Origin: Hypericibacter terrae
Lineage (GTDB): Bacteria; Pseudomonadota; Alphaproteobacteria; Dongiales; Dongiaceae
Direction of reading: 5' to 3'
NCBI RefSeq assembly: GCF_008728855.1
Contig: NZ_CP042906.1
Coordinates: forward strand, 2,232,001 to 2,296,000
Length of the DNA: 64,000 nt
The notes under the pieces were generated by a model. It was not told the DNA's origin. It did no database searches and was given only the letters and a program-made list of their open reading frames with translations. Position numbers and translations under genes: made by a program. Below are positions 33,567-42,984 of this stretch, in pieces. Numbering within the stretch: position 1 is the stretch's first letter; each line of letters starts with the position of its first letter.

Positions 33567-36173
33567 TCATGAGTCAAATCCCGGCGGCGCCGGGCGCGGG
33601 GAGGGGGCCGCCGCCACGCCGGTCGTTTCATCCGCCGCGATCGGCAGCGTGAAGCAGAAGACAGCGCCGTGGGGCTCGTTCGGCGTCGCCCATAGCCGCC
33701 CGCCGTGGGCCTCGACGATCGACCGGCTGATCGCCAGCCCCATGCCCATGCCATTGGGTTTGGTCGTGTAGAAGGACTGGAACAGGCGGGTGAGATTCGC
33801 CGGATCGAATCCCGGGCCGGAATCGCGGACGTCGATGAGCACGTCGTCCGCATCGCTTCGGCCGGAGCGGACGACGATCTCCCTTGTCCTGTCATCGACG
33901 TTGCCCATCGCCTCGACGGCATTGGCCAGGAGATTGAAGATCACCTGCTGCACCTGGACGCGGTCCGCCCGCACCGGAGGCAGGCCGCTCGAAAGATGGG
34001 TTTGCAGCACCACGCGATTCTTCTGCAAATCGCTTCGGGCCAGACGGACAACCTCGAATATCGTTTCGTTGATATCAAGGGCGTCTCTGCTCGGCGGCGT
34101 CTTCTTGACGAGGGAGCGGATGCGGCCAATGACGTCGCCAGCCCGCTTGCCGTTGTTGACGATGCTTTCGAGAGCTTCGCGCGCCTCTTCCAGGTTGGGC
34201 GACGGCGCGCCCAGCCAGAGCAGGCCGGCGCCTGCATTGGCGACCACCGCGGCGATGGGTTGATTCACCTCATGCGCGATCGAGGCGACCATCTCGCCCA
34301 GGAGCATCACGCGATTGACATGCGCGAGCGCCGCCTGGGCTTCGTGGAGGGACTCCGTGGCCACCATATGCTCGGTGAGGTCGCGGGAAATCACGAGGGC
34401 CGCCTCCACCCGGTCGGAACCGAGCCACAAAGGCGAGTAGGACACCGCCATGAAACGCCGGCCGAACTTGTTGCTGAACCATTCTCTGTAGCCCACCTCT
34501 TCGCCGGCGAAACAGCGGTCCAGATGCGGCTTGATCGTTCGCTCGAAGGTCTCCTTGCCGGTGAGGTCGGCCTGGAGCATGCCGATGAATCTTTCGGCCG
34601 GTATTTTCCAGTTTCGCTCGTAGATCGGATTGACCCGCCGATAACGATAGTCCCTGCCGATGATGGCGACACCGTCCGGCGACTTCTCGAATACCTGGCC
34701 GATCAGGATCTCCGCCCGCTTGCGGTCGGTGGTGTCCATATCGGTGCCGACGAATTCGACGAGATTGCCGGCGCCGTCGAAAACGGGATGCGCCGCCGTG
34801 TGGATGTAGCGGACGGTGCCGTCGGGAAGAACGGACCGGTAGTCCAGCTCGCAGTCCGTTGCCTCGCGCACCGCTCTCTCGATGCTGTCGACGAATCCGG
34901 CCCGATCTTCCGGATGAATATGCTGGCGGGCGTCCTCCCATGACGGGACCCCGTTCTTCGGGTCGAGTCCGTGAATGCGGTATTGCTCCTGCGACCAGTG
35001 GGTCAATTCCCTGGTGGTGGCGTTCCATGCCCAGCTGCCGGTGCGGCTCAGCCTCTGCGCTGCGGCCAGATAGGCCTCGCTCCGTCGCAGGGCCTCCTCC
35101 GAACGCTTGCGCGCCGTGATGTCCATCACCGCGCCGGCGAACTCCAGCGCACCGGACTCGGTGGCGACGGCGCGACCGATGACCCTGAGATGCTTGACGG
35201 CGCCATCGGGCATCAATGCTCGATGTTCGATGTCGAAGGCCGTTCCCTCCCGTTGCGCGCGATCGAGCGTCTCCTGGACCAGGGCCCTGTCGTCGGGATG
35301 CGTTCGCTGCAGGACGAGTTCCACCGTGGGAGGGCTCGCACGGTCATGTTCGAGTATCCGGAAGGTCTCTTCCGACCAGTAGATCTCGTTGCTCGACACG
35401 CTCCAGCCGAAGCTGCCGGTGTGGCTGAGCCTCTGTTCGTCGGCCAGATAGGCCTCGCTCCGTCGCAGTCTCTCTTCGGCGCGCTTGCGTTCGGTGATGT
35501 CGTTGCTGGTCGAGAGGATCGCGGCCGGCCGCCCTCGCTTGTCCCGTTGCAGGAGCCAGCGGCTGGTCACGACAATCCGTGTTCCGTCCCGCTTCCCATG
35601 GACGAGTTCGCCCTCCCAGCGGTCCATGCGCTCGAGCTCGGCATTGATCTGGCCAACCGGAACGGGGAAAACCGTCGCCAACAGCTCGTGAGACACCTTG
35701 CCGACGGCTTCTTCCGCTTTCCATCCATAGAGTTCCTCGGCGCCGCGGCTCCAGTAGGAGATTGCATGGTTCATGTCGCACGAAAATATGGCGTCGTGCG
35801 AAAGGTCGAGAAGATCGGCCCGCTCGCGAAGCGCCGCTTGCGCCGATTGGCTTTGCAGGGCGAGGAAGGCCGTTCCTCCGATCGCCAGGATGCTGATGAA
35901 TATGTTGACGATCCCGGTCGATAGCGGGCCTGGTGGCGGCGTTATGGCCGCGCTCAGCAGCGTCAGCGCCGCGCATCCCAGGGCGACCAGCAGGACGCCC
36001 CGTGCCCGGCAGAAGCGGGCGGATAACAGCACGACCGCGACGTAAAGCACGGCAACCGTGATTTCCAACGGGCTGACCGTGTCGGCTATGAAGATGCAGA
36101 GCGCAAACGCGGCAGCCACGATGGGAAGCAGCGTGGAGGTGGCATTCCCCGCGGAGGGCGCTTGATGCTTCAA
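33567..36173 (-). CDS. PAS-domain sensor histidine kinase
   Basis: An 868-residue protein. The N-terminus has three to four transmembrane helices within residues 15-107. Four PAS/PAC units follow (about 120-228, 252-353, 380-483, 495-600), each ending in a DxT/ERKRAE-type linker. The kinase core has an H-box SIAHEVNQPIAAVV with His634 and an HATPase domain with N box (NLLANAVEAMGN), GPGF and MGMGLAIS. PAS fold repeats 2 and 3 are near-duplicates. No receiver domain or adjacent response regulator is seen, so it is an orphan kinase; the NQPIAA H-box places it in the DctB/FixL-like group. Confidence 0.92.
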   Translation of the reverse strand: MKHQAPSAGNATSTLLPIVAAAFALCIFIADTVSPLEITVAVLYVAVVLLSARFCRARGVLLVALGCAALTLLSAAITPPPGPLSTGIVNIFISILAIGGTAFLALQSQSAQAALRERADLLDLSHDAIFSCDMNHAISYWSRGAEELYGWKAEEAVGKVSHELLATVFPVPVGQINAELERMDRWEGELVHGKRDGTRIVVTSRWLLQRDKRGRPAAILSTSNDITERKRAEERLRRSEAYLADEQRLSHTGSFGWSVSSNEIYWSEETFRILEHDRASPPTVELVLQRTHPDDRALVQETLDRAQREGTAFDIEHRALMPDGAVKHLRVIGRAVATESGALEFAGAVMDITARKRSEEALRRSEAYLAAAQRLSRTGSWAWNATTRELTHWSQEQYRIHGLDPKNGVPSWEDARQHIHPEDRAGFVDSIERAVREATDCELDYRSVLPDGTVRYIHTAAHPVFDGAGNLVEFVGTDMDTTDRKRAEILIGQVFEKSPDGVAIIGRDYRYRRVNPIYERNWKIPAERFIGMLQADLTGKETFERTIKPHLDRCFAGEEVGYREWFSNKFGRRFMAVSYSPLWLGSDRVEAALVISRDLTEHMVATESLHEAQAALAHVNRVMLLGEMVASIAHEVNQPIAAVVANAGAGLLWLGAPSPNLEEAREALESIVNNGKRAGDVIGRIRSLVKKTPPSRDALDINETIFEVVRLARSDLQKNRVVLQTHLSSGLPPVRADRVQVQQVIFNLLANAVEAMGNVDDRTREIVVRSGRSDADDVLIDVRDSGPGFDPANLTRLFQSFYTTKPNGMGMGLAISRSIVEAHGGRLWATPNEPHGAVFCFTLPIAADETTGVAAAPSPRPAPPGFDS

Positions 36174-36777
36174 TGAGCCCTGGCTCCGTCTCTGCGCTGG
36201 CTCCTAGCCTAGCCCGGTAGGTAGGAGCTTTTCTTGGGAATCTTTCCCACATTGGCAACCCCTTCCCGTCCGCCTTGGGTGGCCGAGCTGGGGCTGCGCA
36301 TTCTTACGACAGAGGGCTGATCCAGTCGGGAAAAGTCTTGTTGGAAAAGCGCCAGTTGGCTTTCTTCGGGGTTCAAGCCGTCTCACGGTCAAGCGCACGA
36401 AGGACCGATCCCGGTGGGCTGGTACGGGCGCGCACCGGATAAGAAAAAATGACGCGTCCCGGACATGGCAACGTGGCGATGGCATGGCGGGATGGGATTG
36501 TCTGACGCGGCCAGCCGATCCGGGAGCCCCCCTTAATCATTCCCGGCATCCGCGTCAGGGGCGGGTCGTACTCGAAAAATCCTTGCTGGACGGTAAGGTT
36601 AGCGCGGAATTCCTTCCGATCCCATGGACCTATGACCGGTGTGGAGATCCTTCGGTTACAGCCGGGCTTTCCGGAGACTGCCGGTGCCAGGGGGAATTAC
36701 CGATCCGGGGCCTCCGGCTTCGGATGTGGTATTATGATACCGCCCTAAAAAGTCGCAGTTTTCTGCGCCCTTAAAGC
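36174..36777. other. Long intergenic region upstream of rplM
   Basis: No credible gene is seen in 604 bp. A minus-strand frame at 36204-36485 is arginine/proline-rich with no family resemblance. The promoter of the histidine kinase must lie at the left end. Confidence 0.5.
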
Positions 36778-36805
36778 TTGACCCTGGCGCGGAAATCGCG
36801 ATACT
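36778..36805 (+). promoter_or_regulatory. Probable sigma-70 promoter of rplM-rpsI
   Basis: TTGACC (36778-36783), 16 bp, GATACT (36800-36805): 5 of 6 and 4 of 6 matches to the consensus. It is 70 bp before the rplM start, as expected for a ribosomal-protein operon. Confidence 0.55.
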
Positions 36806-36875
36806 CCGCCGCCGAACTGCCGGGCGGGGAGGGTTCCTCCCCGGTCGCCGGCACCAGAGACAACAACGGACCGCC

Positions 36876-37340
36876 ATGAAGACCTACACCGCCCGACCCT
36901 CCGACATCAGCAAGAAATGGATCGTCGTCGATGCCGACGGCGTCGTGCTGGGTCGGCTCGCCTCGATCGTCGCCAACCGCCTGCGCGGGAAGCACAAGAC
37001 CACCTTCACCCCGCATATGGATTGCGGCGACAACGTGATCGTCATCAACGCCGCCAAGGTGCATCTCACGGGCCGCAAGCTCGAGAACCGGCGCTTCTAC
37101 TGGCACACCGGCCATCCCGGCGGCGTCAAGGAACGCACCATGGGCGAGATCCTGGGCGGGCGCTTTCCGGAGCGCGCGGTGGTGAAGGCGGTCGAGCGCA
37201 TGGTGCCGCGCGGTCCCCTGGGCCGTCAGCAGATGAGCAATCTCAAGGTTTATGCGGGCGCCGATCATCCGCATGCCGCGCAGAACCCGGAGCCGCTCGA
37301 CGTCGCGGCGATGAATCCGAAGAACAAGAGGATCGCCTAA
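36876..37340 (+). CDS. rplM: 50S ribosomal protein L13
   Basis: The 154-residue protein is L13 along its whole length: [20 protein letters not shown] at the start, [17 protein letters not shown], the GDNVIVINA motif, and the [18 protein letters not shown] end. It binds domain II of 23S rRNA and is needed early in 50S assembly. rpsI starts 3 bp after its stop, the conserved L13-S9 operon. Confidence 0.98.
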   Translation: MKTYTARPSDISKKWIVVDADGVVLGRLASIVANRLRGKHKTTFTPHMDCGDNVIVINAAKVHLTGRKLENRRFYWHTGHPGGVKERTMGEILGGRFPERAVVKAVERMVPRGPLGRQQMSNLKVYAGADHPHAAQNPEPLDVAAMNPKNKRIA

Positions 37341-37343
37341 GCC

Positions 37344-37829
37344 ATGACGACCGAGACGCAGAAGCTCACCGATCTCAAGGAGCTGCGGGGCAGCTCGATG
37401 GCCCCGGCGGCCTCCGCCGCCGCGGAGCCGAAGATCGACGCGCAAGGCCGCGCCTATGCAACCGGCAAGCGCAAGAACGCGATCGCCCGTGTCTGGATCA
37501 AGCCGGGTTCCGGCCGCGTTTCCGTCAATGGCCGCACCAGCGAGGTCTATTTCGCCCGTCCGGTGCTGCGCATGATGATCGCCCAGCCTTTCGGCGTGAC
37601 CCAGCGGGTCGGCCAGTATGACGTGGTCTGCACGGTCGTCGGCGGGGGCCTCTCCGGCCAGGCCGGCGCGGTGCGCCATGGCATCAGCAAGGCCCTGACT
37701 TACTTCGAGCCGGCCTTGCGGCCCGCGCTCAAGGCCGGCGGCTTCCTCACCCGCGACAGCCGCGTGGTCGAGCGCAAGAAGTACGGCAAGGCGAAGGCCC
37801 GACGCAGCTTCCAGTTCTCGAAGCGCTGA
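37344..37829 (+). CDS. rpsI: 30S ribosomal protein S9
   Basis: The 161-residue protein has an N-terminal extension of about 30 residues common in alphaproteobacteria, then the S9 core ([20 protein letters not shown]) and the basic C-terminus ending SFQFSKR, whose final residues contact P-site tRNA. It is co-transcribed with rplM and closed by a strong terminator. Confidence 0.98.
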   Translation: MTTETQKLTDLKELRGSSMAPAASAAAEPKIDAQGRAYATGKRKNAIARVWIKPGSGRVSVNGRTSEVYFARPVLRMMIAQPFGVTQRVGQYDVVCTVVGGGLSGQAGAVRHGISKALTYFEPALRPALKAGGFLTRDSRVVERKKYGKAKARRSFQFSKR

Positions 37830-37873
37830 TCGCGACACCCGCGGTCGGCCCCGACTGGGGCATGCCATCGAAC

Positions 37874-37904
37874 AAAGGGGCGCTCCCGGTCGGAGCGCCC
37901 CTTT
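37874..37904 (+). terminator. Rho-independent terminator of rplM-rpsI
   Basis: AAAGGGGCGCTCC / GGAGCGCCCCTTT forms a 13-bp perfect stem with loop CGGTC, followed by TTGCTTTT. This is the clearest intrinsic terminator in the window. Confidence 0.92.
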
Positions 37905-37931
37905 TGCTTTTCGGGCTTCGTTTCCATATCG

Positions 37932-37945
37932 GATAAGCTCTTATC
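37932..37945. promoter_or_regulatory. Palindrome upstream of argC
   Basis: GATAAG-CT-CTTATC is a perfect 6-bp dyad 20 bp before the argC start. It could be an operator; it does not match the ArgR box well. Confidence 0.3.
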
Positions 37946-37965
37946 GGCGGCAGGAGTCGGACCAC

Positions 37966-38904
37966 ATGGGCAATATCTCGCGGACCAAGACGGTCTTCAT
38001 CGACGGCGAAGCCGGCACCACCGGCCTCGGCATCCGCCAGCGCCTGACCGGGCTGGCCGGCATCGCGCTGAGCTCGATCGCGCCCGAGCGCCGCAAGGAC
38101 CCGGTCGCCAAGCGCGAGATGCTGGAAGCAGCCGACCTGGTGGTGCTCTGCCTGCCCGACGATGCCGCGCGCGAGACCGTGGCGATGATCGACGCGATGG
38201 GCGCTAAAGGTCCGAAGATCGTCGATGCCAGCACCGCCCACCGCGTGGCGGCGGGCTGGGTCTATGGTTTCCCCGAGATGGCCGAGGGGCAGGCGGCCGC
38301 CATCCGCGGCGCCCGGCGCGTTGCCAATCCCGGCTGCTATCCCACCGGCGGCATCGCCCTGATCAAGCCGCTGGTCGAAGCCGGCATCATCCCGGCCGAT
38401 TATCCGCTGACCATCAACGCCGTCAGCGGCTATTCCGGCGGCGGGCGGACCATGATCGAGGCCTATGAAGCGCATCGCGCGCCGGCCTTCGAGCTTTACG
38501 GGCTGGGCCTCGAGCATAAGCATCTGCCCGAGCTGCAGCATTATTCAGGCCTCGCCACGCGGCCGATCTTCGTGCCCTCGGTGGGGAACTTCCGCCAGGG
38601 CATGCTGGTGAGCTTGCCGCTCCATCTCGAGACCCTGACGGGCAAGCCCAAGGGCAAGGATCTGGAGGCCGTGCTGGCGAAGCGCTTCGCCGGGCAGAAA
38701 TTGGTCGAGGTCGTGCCGGTAGGGGCGGGTACGGAAGCGGGCAAACTCGAGCCTGAGGCACTCAACGACACCGACCGGCTGGAGCTGCGCGTCTTCGCCA
38801 ACGAGGCGCGCCGCCAGGCGGTCCTGGTCGCGCGGCTAGACAATCTGGGCAAGGGCGCTTCCGGCGCCGCGGTCCAGAACATCCAGCTCATGCTGGGCGC
38901 CTGA
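37966..38904 (+). CDS. argC: N-acetyl-gamma-glutamyl-phosphate reductase (type 2)
   Basis: ArgC reduces N-acetylglutamyl-5-phosphate in arginine synthesis. The 312-residue protein is of the short type 2 found in alphaproteobacteria. It has the NADP-binding start [16 protein letters not shown], the catalytic cysteine in NPGCYPTG and the motif [16 protein letters not shown] precedes the ATG. A gamma carbonic anhydrase gene follows 7 bp later. Confidence 0.95.
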   Translation: MGNISRTKTVFIDGEAGTTGLGIRQRLTGLAGIALSSIAPERRKDPVAKREMLEAADLVVLCLPDDAARETVAMIDAMGAKGPKIVDASTAHRVAAGWVYGFPEMAEGQAAAIRGARRVANPGCYPTGGIALIKPLVEAGIIPADYPLTINAVSGYSGGGRTMIEAYEAHRAPAFELYGLGLEHKHLPELQHYSGLATRPIFVPSVGNFRQGMLVSLPLHLETLTGKPKGKDLEAVLAKRFAGQKLVEVVPVGAGTEAGKLEPEALNDTDRLELRVFANEARRQAVLVARLDNLGKGASGAAVQNIQLMLGA

Positions 38905-38911
38905 GGCAGCC

Positions 38912-39460
38912 ATGGCCGCGCAGATCCTCACCTTCGACGGCTTCACGCCGCAGATCGATCCGACCGCCTTCATCGCATCGACCGCGGTCATCATCGGCGA
39001 CGTCGTGATCGGACCGAGGGCCAACATCTGGTATGGCTGCATCCTGCGCGGCGACGGCAATCTGCTGCGCGTGGGCGCGGGCACCAACATCCAGGACGGC
39101 ACGATCGTCCATCTCAACACCCAGGACGACCATGGCCGCGGCGCGCCGGGCTATCGCTGCCTCATCGGCGACAACGTCACCATCGGCCATATGGCGCTGA
39201 TCCATGCCTGCACGCTCGAGGACGGCGCCTTCGTCGGCATGAAGGCCTGCGTCATGGACGGCGCGGTGGTGGAGGGCGGCGGCATGGTCGCGGCCGGTGC
39301 GCTGCTCACCCCCAACAAGCGCGTACGCAAGGGCGAGCTCTGGGCCGGGAGCCCTGCCAAGCTGATGCGCCAGCTCAGCCCGAAGGAAATGGAAGACTTC
39401 GCCTCGACCGCGCCCTATTACGCCGAGCTCGGGGCGCTCTACCGCAAGCAGGGGCTCTGA
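38912..39460 (+). CDS. Gamma-carbonic-anhydrase-family protein
   Basis: A 182-residue left-handed beta-helix protein with hexapeptide repeats (AVIIGDVVIGPRANIWYGCI) and the gamma-class zinc histidines in TIVHLN, IGHMALIHAC. It resembles PaaY/YrdA/CaiE. Whether it has carbonic-anhydrase activity cannot be told from sequence. It sits 7 bp after argC and is probably co-transcribed. Confidence 0.9.
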   Translation: MAAQILTFDGFTPQIDPTAFIASTAVIIGDVVIGPRANIWYGCILRGDGNLLRVGAGTNIQDGTIVHLNTQDDHGRGAPGYRCLIGDNVTIGHMALIHACTLEDGAFVGMKACVMDGAVVEGGGMVAAGALLTPNKRVRKGELWAGSPAKLMRQLSPKEMEDFASTAPYYAELGALYRKQGL

Positions 39461-39480
39461 CCAAATCAGGCCGTCAGCGG

Positions 39481-39807
39481 CTATTCCGCGGTCACCGTGA
39501 TCTGACCGGTCGGGTGCGACCGCCGCTTCTTGCGAATCACGATCTCGATATCGAGGTCGAGCGATGTCAGGAATCCCATCAGGCGTTCCAGAGAGAATCC
39601 CTCGAGCTTATAGCGCTGCAAGGCGGAGACCTTCGGTTGAGTGATGCCGAGGAGCGCCGCGCTCGCAGCTTGAGTCAGGCCCCGCCCAGCGAGGGCCTGA
39701 TTGATGGTGTAAGCCAGCCAGAGGCGGGTTTGACGTTCTTCGGCGTCCGGAAAACCCAGATCGGCAAAGAGATTGTTGCTGCCGCGCTTGATGCTGGTAT
39801 CGGCCAT
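39481..39807 (-). CDS. Antitoxin of HigBA-like pair (XRE/MqsA-type HTH)
   Basis: The 108-residue protein contains a helix-turn-helix of the XRE type at about residues 35-70 (NQALAGRGLTQAASAALLGI, TQPKVSALQRYKLEGFSLER), matching the family of XRE antitoxins partnered with phage Gp49-like toxins. The start ATG at 39807 lies 7 bp after the toxin stop with AAGGG upstream. It would neutralise the toxin and repress the shared promoter. The toxin-first order is typical of HigBA. Confidence 0.85.
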   Translation of the reverse strand: MADTSIKRGSNNLFADLGFPDAEERQTRLWLAYTINQALAGRGLTQAASAALLGITQPKVSALQRYKLEGFSLERLMGFLTSLDLDIEIVIRKKRRSHPTGQITVTAE

Positions 39808-39814
39808 CTTGGCG

Positions 39815-40198
39815 TTAGCCCTTCGCTTTGTGGTAGCGCATCTCATGGTCATGTTGTGCAGCCTTCAAGCGCCTGTGGATCAGCTCGATGTCGGTTCTTG
39901 CCGTTCTGATGCCGTGCGGCGATTTCTTTTGAAACGCGTGAAGAACGTAGATCACTTCCACAAATCGGACCGTGTAGAGGGCCCGATAGCTGTTGCCCTT
40001 ATGGTCTTCGACCAACTCGAAGATTCCCGGTCCCTGGCCCTTCCAGGGCTTGGCCGAGGGATGCAGGCCGCCGAACTGCGCCACGCCCAACGCATTCCCC
40101 ATCTCCGCCTTCACGGCATGCGGGAAGGCAAGGAAGTCTTCCTTGGAAGAGCCGACCCAATCGAGCGGTCTCTCGCCAGAAATCAGATGTCGCGCCAC
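39815..40198 (-). CDS. HigB/Gp49-like RelE-superfamily toxin
   Basis: About 127 residues with the family signatures PLDWVGSSKEDFLAFP, LGVAQFGGLHPSAKPWKG, YRALYTVRF and YVLHAFQKKS; members are ribosome-dependent mRNA endonucleases. No ATG is in frame near the expected N-terminus. GTG at 40198 gives the best length, but it lies only 2 bp after a good -10 box, so translation may start at a rarer codon further in or from another transcript. The antitoxin gene follows 7 bp downstream. Confidence 0.8.
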   Translation of the reverse strand: MARHLISGERPLDWVGSSKEDFLAFPHAVKAEMGNALGVAQFGGLHPSAKPWKGQGPGIFELVEDHKGNSYRALYTVRFVEVIYVLHAFQKKSPHGIRTARTDIELIHRRLKAAQHDHEMRYHKAKG

Positions 40199-40200
40199 GG

Positions 40201-40229
40201 AATATACCAAAATTGGAATAAAAAGGCAA
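40201..40229 (-). promoter_or_regulatory. Promoter of toxin-antitoxin operon in AT-rich DNA
   Basis: On the minus strand TTGCCT (40229-40224), 17 bp, TATATT (40206-40201): a near-consensus sigma-70 promoter. The surrounding stretch up to about 40275 is strikingly AT-rich, with repeated TAATAATAGTAATAG-type sequence that may include antitoxin operators. Confidence 0.55.
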
Positions 40230-40401
40230 TCACTTCGGTTTCTCGTAATAATAGTAATAGTTATAGATGATAATCCAAAATGCGAGAAGTGACCATCCTG
40301 CCGATCGGTTGCGGTCCGGAGACTCAGCATGGTCGCAAGACGCACAAGCGAGGTCGCCGGCGGGGTTTCCGGAGCGGCCCTCCTATGATTGACTCCTTTC
40401 C

Positions 40402-42228
40402 ATGACCAGCCTGCCCCTGCCGCCCCATCCGGAAGGTCCCTTCGTGCTGCTCGACGACAATCGGTCGCCGGAGGCGGGGAGCCGTCTCTATGCCGATCCG
40501 GTCGAGATCCTGCGCTGCGACGATCCGGCCGAGGTCGAGGCGACGCTGGCGCGGATCGCCGGCGCGCGCGTGCGCGGGCTTCATGCGGTGGGGTACCTGG
40601 CCTATGAGCTGGGTTATGCGCTAGAGCCGAAGCTGGCACCCCTGATGCCCGCCGGCCGCGACGGACCGCTGATCTGGATGGGCCTCTTCCGCACGCCCGA
40701 GTTGCTGAGCCGCGCACAGACCGCGGCCTTCCTCGATCGCGAGGTGCGGGACGCGCACCGGCTGGGCGAGACCCGCCCGAGCTGGGACCGTGCCACCTAT
40801 GGCAAGGCCTTCCGCCAGGTGCGCGACTACATCGGCGCCGGCGACGTCTATCAGATCAACCTCACCTTCAAGCTTGGCTTCGATGTCGAGGGCGATCCGC
40901 TGTCGCTCTATCGCGAGCTGCGCGGCAAGCAGCATGTCGCCTATGGCGCCGTCATCCGGACCGAGGCCGACTGGATCCTGTCGCTCTCGCCGGAGCTCTT
41001 CGTCCGCATCGACGGCAACCGGGCGGTCGGCAAGCCGATGAAGGGCACGGCGGCCCGCGGTCCCACGCCGGAGGACGACGAAGCCGCGCGGGCCTTCCTG
41101 CGCTCGGACGAGAAGTCGCGCGCCGAGAATCTGATGATCGTCGATCTCATCCGCAACGATCTGGGGCGGATCGCGCGGATCGGCTCGGTCAAGGTGGATG
41201 GGCTGTTCGAGGTCGAGACCTACGAGACCGTGCATCAGATGATCTCGACCGTGTCGGCGCGCCTGTTGCCCGATATCGGCGCCGACGAGGTGATCCGCCG
41301 GCTCTTCCCCTGCGGCTCCATCACCGGCGCGCCCAAGATCCGCGCGATGGAAATCATCCGCGAGCTCGAAGCGGGCCCGCGCGATGTCTATACCGGCGCC
41401 ATCGGCTGGTTCGCGCCGGACGGCGATCTTTGCCTCAACGTGGCGATCCGCACCCTCAAGATCGACCAGGCCGGCCGCGGCGAGATGGGGATCGGCAGCG
41501 GGCTGGTCTATGATTCCGACGAGGCTGCGGAATATGAGGAATGCCTGCTGAAGGCGCGCTTCCTCACCGTGCCGCACCGGCCCTTCGAGCTGATCGAGAC
41601 GATGCTGTGGCAGCGGGAAGCCGGCTGGACCCTGCTGGAGCGCCATCTCGAGCGATTGCATCGCTCGGCCGCCTATTTCGGGTTCCCCTGCGATCCCGAG
41701 ACCGTGCGCGCCCAGCTCGAGGCCGCCTCGCTGGGTTTCGCCGGCGCCTGCTGCCGCGTGCGGCTGCTGCTGGATCGCGAAGGCGCCATCAGGATCGCGG
41801 CGACCGCGATCCCGGTGCCTTCGGCGGCCGGTCTCATGCGCTATGCGATCTCGGACCGCGCGACCGACAGCCGCGACCCGTTCCTGTTCCACAAGACCAC
41901 GCGCCGCGCGCTCTATGACGGCGAGCTCGAACGCCTGAGCCGGGAGACCGGCTGCGACGAGGTGCTGTTCCTCAACGAGCGCGGCGAGCTGACCGAGGGC
42001 AGCCGCACCAACCTCTTCCTCGAGCGGGGCGGGCGGCTGCTGACGCCGCCCTTGAGCAGCGGCCTCCTCGACGGAACGCTGCGCCGCGAGCTGCTGGCGA
42101 CGGGCCGGGCCCAGGAGGCGGTCCTCACGCTCGAGGATCTCGCCCGCGCCGAGCATGTGTTCCTCGGCAACTCGGTGCGCGGGCTGCTGCTGGCCGAACG
42201 CCTGGCGGCGCAGGCGGCGGCCGTCTAG
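40402..42228 (+). CDS. pabB: Fused aminodeoxychorismate synthase component I / lyase
   Basis: A 608-residue fusion. Residues 1-400 are PabB, with chorismate-binding motifs KPMKGTAARG, MIVDLIRNDLGRIA and PCGSITGAPK. Residues 405-608 are a class IV PLP aminotransferase fold like PabC, with the PLP lysine in FHKTTR, the motif NERGELTEGSRTNLFL and SSGLLDGTLRREL. Together they make p-aminobenzoate for folate from chorismate; a glutamine amidotransferase (PabA) must come from elsewhere. Such fusions are common in alphaproteobacteria. Confidence 0.93.
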   Translation: MTSLPLPPHPEGPFVLLDDNRSPEAGSRLYADPVEILRCDDPAEVEATLARIAGARVRGLHAVGYLAYELGYALEPKLAPLMPAGRDGPLIWMGLFRTPELLSRAQTAAFLDREVRDAHRLGETRPSWDRATYGKAFRQVRDYIGAGDVYQINLTFKLGFDVEGDPLSLYRELRGKQHVAYGAVIRTEADWILSLSPELFVRIDGNRAVGKPMKGTAARGPTPEDDEAARAFLRSDEKSRAENLMIVDLIRNDLGRIARIGSVKVDGLFEVETYETVHQMISTVSARLLPDIGADEVIRRLFPCGSITGAPKIRAMEIIRELEAGPRDVYTGAIGWFAPDGDLCLNVAIRTLKIDQAGRGEMGIGSGLVYDSDEAAEYEECLLKARFLTVPHRPFELIETMLWQREAGWTLLERHLERLHRSAAYFGFPCDPETVRAQLEAASLGFAGACCRVRLLLDREGAIRIAATAIPVPSAAGLMRYAISDRATDSRDPFLFHKTTRRALYDGELERLSRETGCDEVLFLNERGELTEGSRTNLFLERGGRLLTPPLSSGLLDGTLRRELLATGRAQEAVLTLEDLARAEHVFLGNSVRGLLLAERLAAQAAAV

Positions 42229-42238
42229 ACCCGCGCGT

Positions 42239-42781
42239 TCATTCCGCCCGCACTCCCGTCGCCTTCTGGATCGCCGCGGCCGAGCCCGTCAGCGGGAACA
42301 GCATCTCGCGCTTGCTGCCGTCGTGGGTCATGACTGAGAGACGGAGCTCCTGGCCGACGAACCAGGGGTGCAGCGTATCGGCCGCTTTCACCACCGGCTT
42401 GTTCGATTCCCAGACCAGCCAGAAGCTGCTGTGGTCGTTGGTCAGGCCCCACATCGCGTTCTGCGCGTCGCCGCGCGCGCGGATGTCGTCGGTGTCGATC
42501 GGCGCGCGATGGTCGATCTGATAGACCGGCATGGCCTTGGCGAGCGTCACGCCCTGCGCGGGGTGCAGCTCGGCGAAGACCTGGATATGGCCGCCGACAT
42601 TGCGCGACCAGAGGATGAGGTTGTCGCCGGCGTCGTTGGTGACCGAGGCGGCCTCGAACGGCTCGTCGTCGGAAGGGGCGGCCACGACCGACCAGCCGTC
42701 GGCGGCCCAGGCGGGCGTCAGGGAAATCGCGAGAAGGAGCGCCAGGGCGCCGGTTCCCGCCGTCAGGATTTTTCGGATCAT
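42239..42781 (-). CDS. Secreted hypothetical protein
   Basis: A 180-residue protein with a signal peptide (GALALLLAISLTPAWA, cleaved before ADGW). The mature part is rich in beta-strand-like segments with many tryptophans (ILWSRNVGG; SSFWLVWESN; LHPWFVGQEL), suggesting a small periplasmic beta-sandwich. I do not recognise a named family. It converges with the pabBC fusion, 10 bp between stops. Confidence 0.7.
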   Translation of the reverse strand: MIRKILTAGTGALALLLAISLTPAWAADGWSVVAAPSDDEPFEAASVTNDAGDNLILWSRNVGGHIQVFAELHPAQGVTLAKAMPVYQIDHRAPIDTDDIRARGDAQNAMWGLTNDHSSFWLVWESNKPVVKAADTLHPWFVGQELRLSVMTHDGSKREMLFPLTGSAAAIQKATGVRAE

Positions 42782-42853
42782 GCCGCGATCCTTAGTTCAT
42801 GATTTCGGCGAGATTGGGGCGAGGGGTCTTGGCGAGGTCTTGCGCCATTTTTA

Positions 42854-42940
42854 CTGTCATCCTCGGGCCGGCCGCAGGCCGGACCCGGGGATCCAGCCCT
42901 TGCCGGCCCTCGATCGCCGGATCAAGTCCGGCGATGACAG
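42854..42940. repeat. REP-like intergenic palindromic element
   Basis: An 87-bp element bounded by the inverted ends CTGTCATC (42854-42861) and GATGACAG (42933-42940). Internal CCGG-rich dyads (GGCCGGCCGCAGGCCGG; GCCGGATCAAGTCCGGC) match the style of alphaproteobacterial intergenic repeats. It fills the gap between two minus-strand genes and may form a large RNA hairpin. Confidence 0.65.
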
Positions 42941-42984
42941 AAGGCAGCAGCAACGACGGAAGGAAGTGGCGAGGGAATCCGTCC

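Noticed and set aside
36204-36485. Minus-strand frame upstream of the histidine kinase
   Set aside because: Arginine/proline-rich with no start context; treated as non-coding.
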